A stretch of DNA of 23,493 nucleotides, taken from the NCBI GenBank assembly GCA_937916355.1, contig CALFTM010000039.1:1-23493 (forward strand), in the 5' to 3' direction. Positions 21,639 through 23,493 of the stretch are shown one piece after another (position 1 is the stretch's first letter; the number at the start of each line of letters is the position of its first letter). The notes under the pieces were generated by a model. The model made no database searches. It saw only the letters and a list, made by a program, of their open reading frames with translations, and was not told where the DNA came from. The position numbers were made by a program, and so were the translations under genes. The DNA is from an uncultured Bacteroidales bacterium. GTDB taxonomy: Bacteria > Bacteroidota > Bacteroidia > Bacteroidales > Paludibacteraceae.

Positions 21639-23493
21639 ATGAAGAAACGTTACACGTTGTTATCAATGGCTTTGGCATTAGCTTCTTTTACGGGAGTACA
21701 TGCTCAATTGAGCCAAAACTCATGTAAGTTCCTTGGTAATATCACAACTTCTTACAATTGGCAAGAGTATGCCGATGCGCAGGAAAGCAGTGAAAAGTAC
21801 CATGAGCTTTGGAACCAGATCACAGCTGAAAACGGTAGTAAGTGGGGGTCTATCCACACTGCCCGCGGACAGTTTAACTGGACAAACTCTGACCGTGCGT
21901 ACGATTACGCCAAAGAGCACGGTTTTCCGTTTAAGTTTCACTGCCTTATCTGGGGCAGCCAATATCCATCATGGATAAAGAACCTCAGTGCGGAAGAGAC
22001 TTACGACGTTATTGTAGAATGGATGGATGCTGTAAAAGAGCATTATCCTGATTTGGAACTTATTGATGTTGTGAACGAAGCTATTTACGCAGGAAACAGT
22101 TACCACTCTCCTTATCAAGAGACTAAAATCATCGAGGCTCTTGGTGGAAAGGGAAGAACTGGCTACGACTGGATTATAAAGGCTTTCCACATGGCTCGTG
22201 AACGCTGGCCTAACGCTAAGCTTATTTACAATGACTACAACACTTTCCGTTGGCAAAAGAACGAGTTCATCGAGCTTGTAAGGGCTCTGATTGACGGAGG
22301 CGCTCCTATCGACGCTTACGGCGCTCAGTCGCACGACCTTACCGACATGGAGTTCGATGAGTTCAAAAGAGCGATGGACGAAACTCAGCAGAAACTGGGA
22401 ATCCCTATGTACATTACGGAGTATGACATAGGCACTAGCGACGACGCTCTGCAGCTACAGCGCTACAAGGAGCAGATCCCTTATATGTGGGAGGCTGAAT
22501 ATGTGGCTGGCGTCACGCTGTGGGGTTGGATCTACGGCAAAACATGGACCACTGACGGTAACTCTGGACTTATCAAGAATGGTCAGGACAGACCTGCTAT
22601 GAAGTGGTTGCGCGAATACATGGCTACTGACGCTGCTAAAAATGCAAAAGGTCCGTTCTGCGGTGGCGGTTCTGCCACAATCCAATTGTCAGCCAGCACA
22701 ATCCAATTGAGCGATTCCATCAAGATCTCTGTAACTGCGAAAATGAAAGACGACATCGACCATATCGATATGTTCGCTGATGACGAGCTTCTTGTCCACA
22801 AATACATCGCACCTTACGAATGGTACTACACTCCATCTACAACAGGTACGCACACAATCAAGATTGTAGCCTTCGACAAGCAAGGAAACGAAATCGAAAA
22901 GACAGCTGAATTGTTCGTTTGTGCGGCTCGTGCGCCTTACAATGGAGAACCGATCGCAATTCCGGGAACTGTCGAGGTGGAAGAGTTTGACAAAGGTTGC
23001 GACGGCATCGCATTCCATGATAGCGACAACGAAAATGAAGGTGATGCTACAATTCAAGATGGTGGTGTCGACATTGTGAAAGGAGGCGATAACTATGCAA
23101 TCGGTTATACTGCAGCAGACGAATGGCTTGAATATACCGTCAATGTTGAAAAGAGTGATGAATACAAACTTTCCGCATTCGTCGCTTCTGGGTCGGAAGG
23201 TTCCGGTTTCAAACTTGACATGGACGGGAAAACGTTGGTTGGAAAAGTCGAAGTCCCTCAAACTGGTGACAATAGCTGGGACGTTTACGAGGAAATCGAA
23301 CTTGGCAAGTTTAATTTGACAGAGGGTGAACACATCCTCCGTATGACCATCACCAACCCTTATTGCAACATCGATAAGTTGGTGTTCTCAAAAGGCGGTT
23401 CTTCTTCTGACGAACCTGCAGACAATCCTTCAGAGGGACCTGCCGACGATGCACCAGACTTGTCTTCTATGTTCAGTGGAGTCTCTTTGACAA
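21639..23493 (+). CDS. GH10 endo-beta-1,4-xylanase with Ig-like and CBM6 domains, C-terminus cut by window edge
   Basis: The frame is open from ATG 21639 to the edge (618 codons). MKKRYTLLSMALALASFTGVHAQ is a signal peptide with a signal-peptidase I site after HA. The GH10 barrel spans about residues 30-340: KFLGNITTSYN, ITAENGSKWG, FHCLIWGSQYPSWI, DVVNEAI with acid/base Glu147, IYNDYNT, GAQSHD, and ITEYDIG with nucleophile Glu261, then GVTLWGWIYG. Residues about 345-430 form an Ig-like domain (Big_9 type: HIDMFADDELLVHKYIAPYE). Residues about 441-587 form a CBM6 (VEVEEFD ... GYTAADEWLEYTVNV ... CNIDKLVF), which usually binds xylan or beta-glucan. A Ser/Asp/Glu/Pro-rich linker follows, so more domains or a secretion tag lie beyond. 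It is separate from pckA by a terminator. It should act outside the cell on xylan. Confidence 0.93.
   Translation, partial: MKKRYTLLSMALALASFTGVHAQLSQNSCKFLGNITTSYNWQEYADAQESSEKYHELWNQITAENGSKWGSIHTARGQFNWTNSDRAYDYAKEHGFPFKFHCLIWGSQYPSWIKNLSAEETYDVIVEWMDAVKEHYPDLELIDVVNEAIYAGNSYHSPYQETKIIEALGGKGRTGYDWIIKAFHMARERWPNAKLIYNDYNTFRWQKNEFIELVRALIDGGAPIDAYGAQSHDLTDMEFDEFKRAMDETQQKLGIPMYITEYDIGTSDDALQLQRYKEQIPYMWEAEYVAGVTLWGWIYGKTWTTDGNSGLIKNGQDRPAMKWLREYMATDAAKNAKGPFCGGGSATIQLSASTIQLSDSIKISVTAKMKDDIDHIDMFADDELLVHKYIAPYEWYYTPSTTGTHTIKIVAFDKQGNEIEKTAELFVCAARAPYNGEPIAIPGTVEVEEFDKGCDGIAFHDSDNENEGDATIQDGGVDIVKGGDNYAIGYTAADEWLEYTVNVEKSDEYKLSAFVASGSEGSGFKLDMDGKTLVGKVEVPQTGDNSWDVYEEIELGKFNLTEGEHILRMTITNPYCNIDKLVFSKGGSSSDEPADNPSEGPADDAPDLSSMFSGVSLT

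Noticed and set aside
1..23493. tRNA, rRNA, CRISPR array, insertion sequence or phage genes
   Set aside because: No cloverleaf-like segment, regular repeat-spacer pattern, transposase or integrase motif was found on either strand.

Overview
The window looks like chromosome from a fibre-degrading Bacteroidales bacterium (gut or rumen type). The evidence is the low GC content, lipoprotein signal peptides on many genes, A-rich ribosome-binding regions without strong Shine-Dalgarno sequences, promoter boxes matching the Bacteroidetes primary-sigma consensus (-7 TAnnTTTG, with TTG about 20 nt upstream), a BspA-type surface protein, and a DksA/TraR-like, LspA, DUF4296 gene order typical of the phylum. 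Both ends cut through genes.

Layout. (1) 1-2692, minus: the N-terminal 897 residues of a large secreted repeat protein (leucine-rich BspA region, then divergent InlB-type repeats, then Listeria-Bacteroides repeats). (2) 11808 down to 2971, minus: a five-gene beta-glucan/cellodextrin operon with its own promoter and terminator, in the order GH94 cellobiose phosphorylase, GH5 endoglucanase lipoprotein, GH3 enzyme lipoprotein, and two tandem GPH-family sugar symporters. (3) 13804 to 11901, minus: DksA/TraR-like protein, LspA, DUF4296 lipoprotein and an unidentified 114-residue protein. (4) 16418 to 13884, minus: DEAD-box RNA helicase and YigZ/IMPACT-family protein. (5) 19620 to 16441, minus: RNase R and a YD-repeat lipoprotein. 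(6) 19678-21447, plus: ATP-dependent PEP carboxykinase with a strong terminator. (7) 21639 to the end, plus: a secreted GH10 xylanase with an Ig-like domain and a CBM6, cut by the window edge.

How it fits together. The GH94 operon suggests that a lipoprotein endoglucanase makes short cellodextrins, a GH3 enzyme trims them or their side products, GPH symporters import cellobiose, and a cytoplasmic phosphorylase splits it to glucose-1-phosphate plus glucose, saving ATP. No SusC/SusD pair or TonB receptor is linked, which is unusual for this phylum. The GH10 xylanase is a separate transcription unit. The middle of the window is housekeeping: lipoprotein maturation, RNA remodelling and decay, and gluconeogenic or fermentative C4 metabolism.

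The most notable points are the phosphorolytic operon without SusCD, a GH3 enzyme whose usual Asp-His dyad reads Asn-x-His, perfect stem-loops in the larger gaps of that operon, stem-loops placed at the predicted 5' ends of four housekeeping transcripts, and an 11-bp direct repeat plus a palindrome at the operon promoter. No tRNA, rRNA, CRISPR array, insertion sequence or phage gene was seen.
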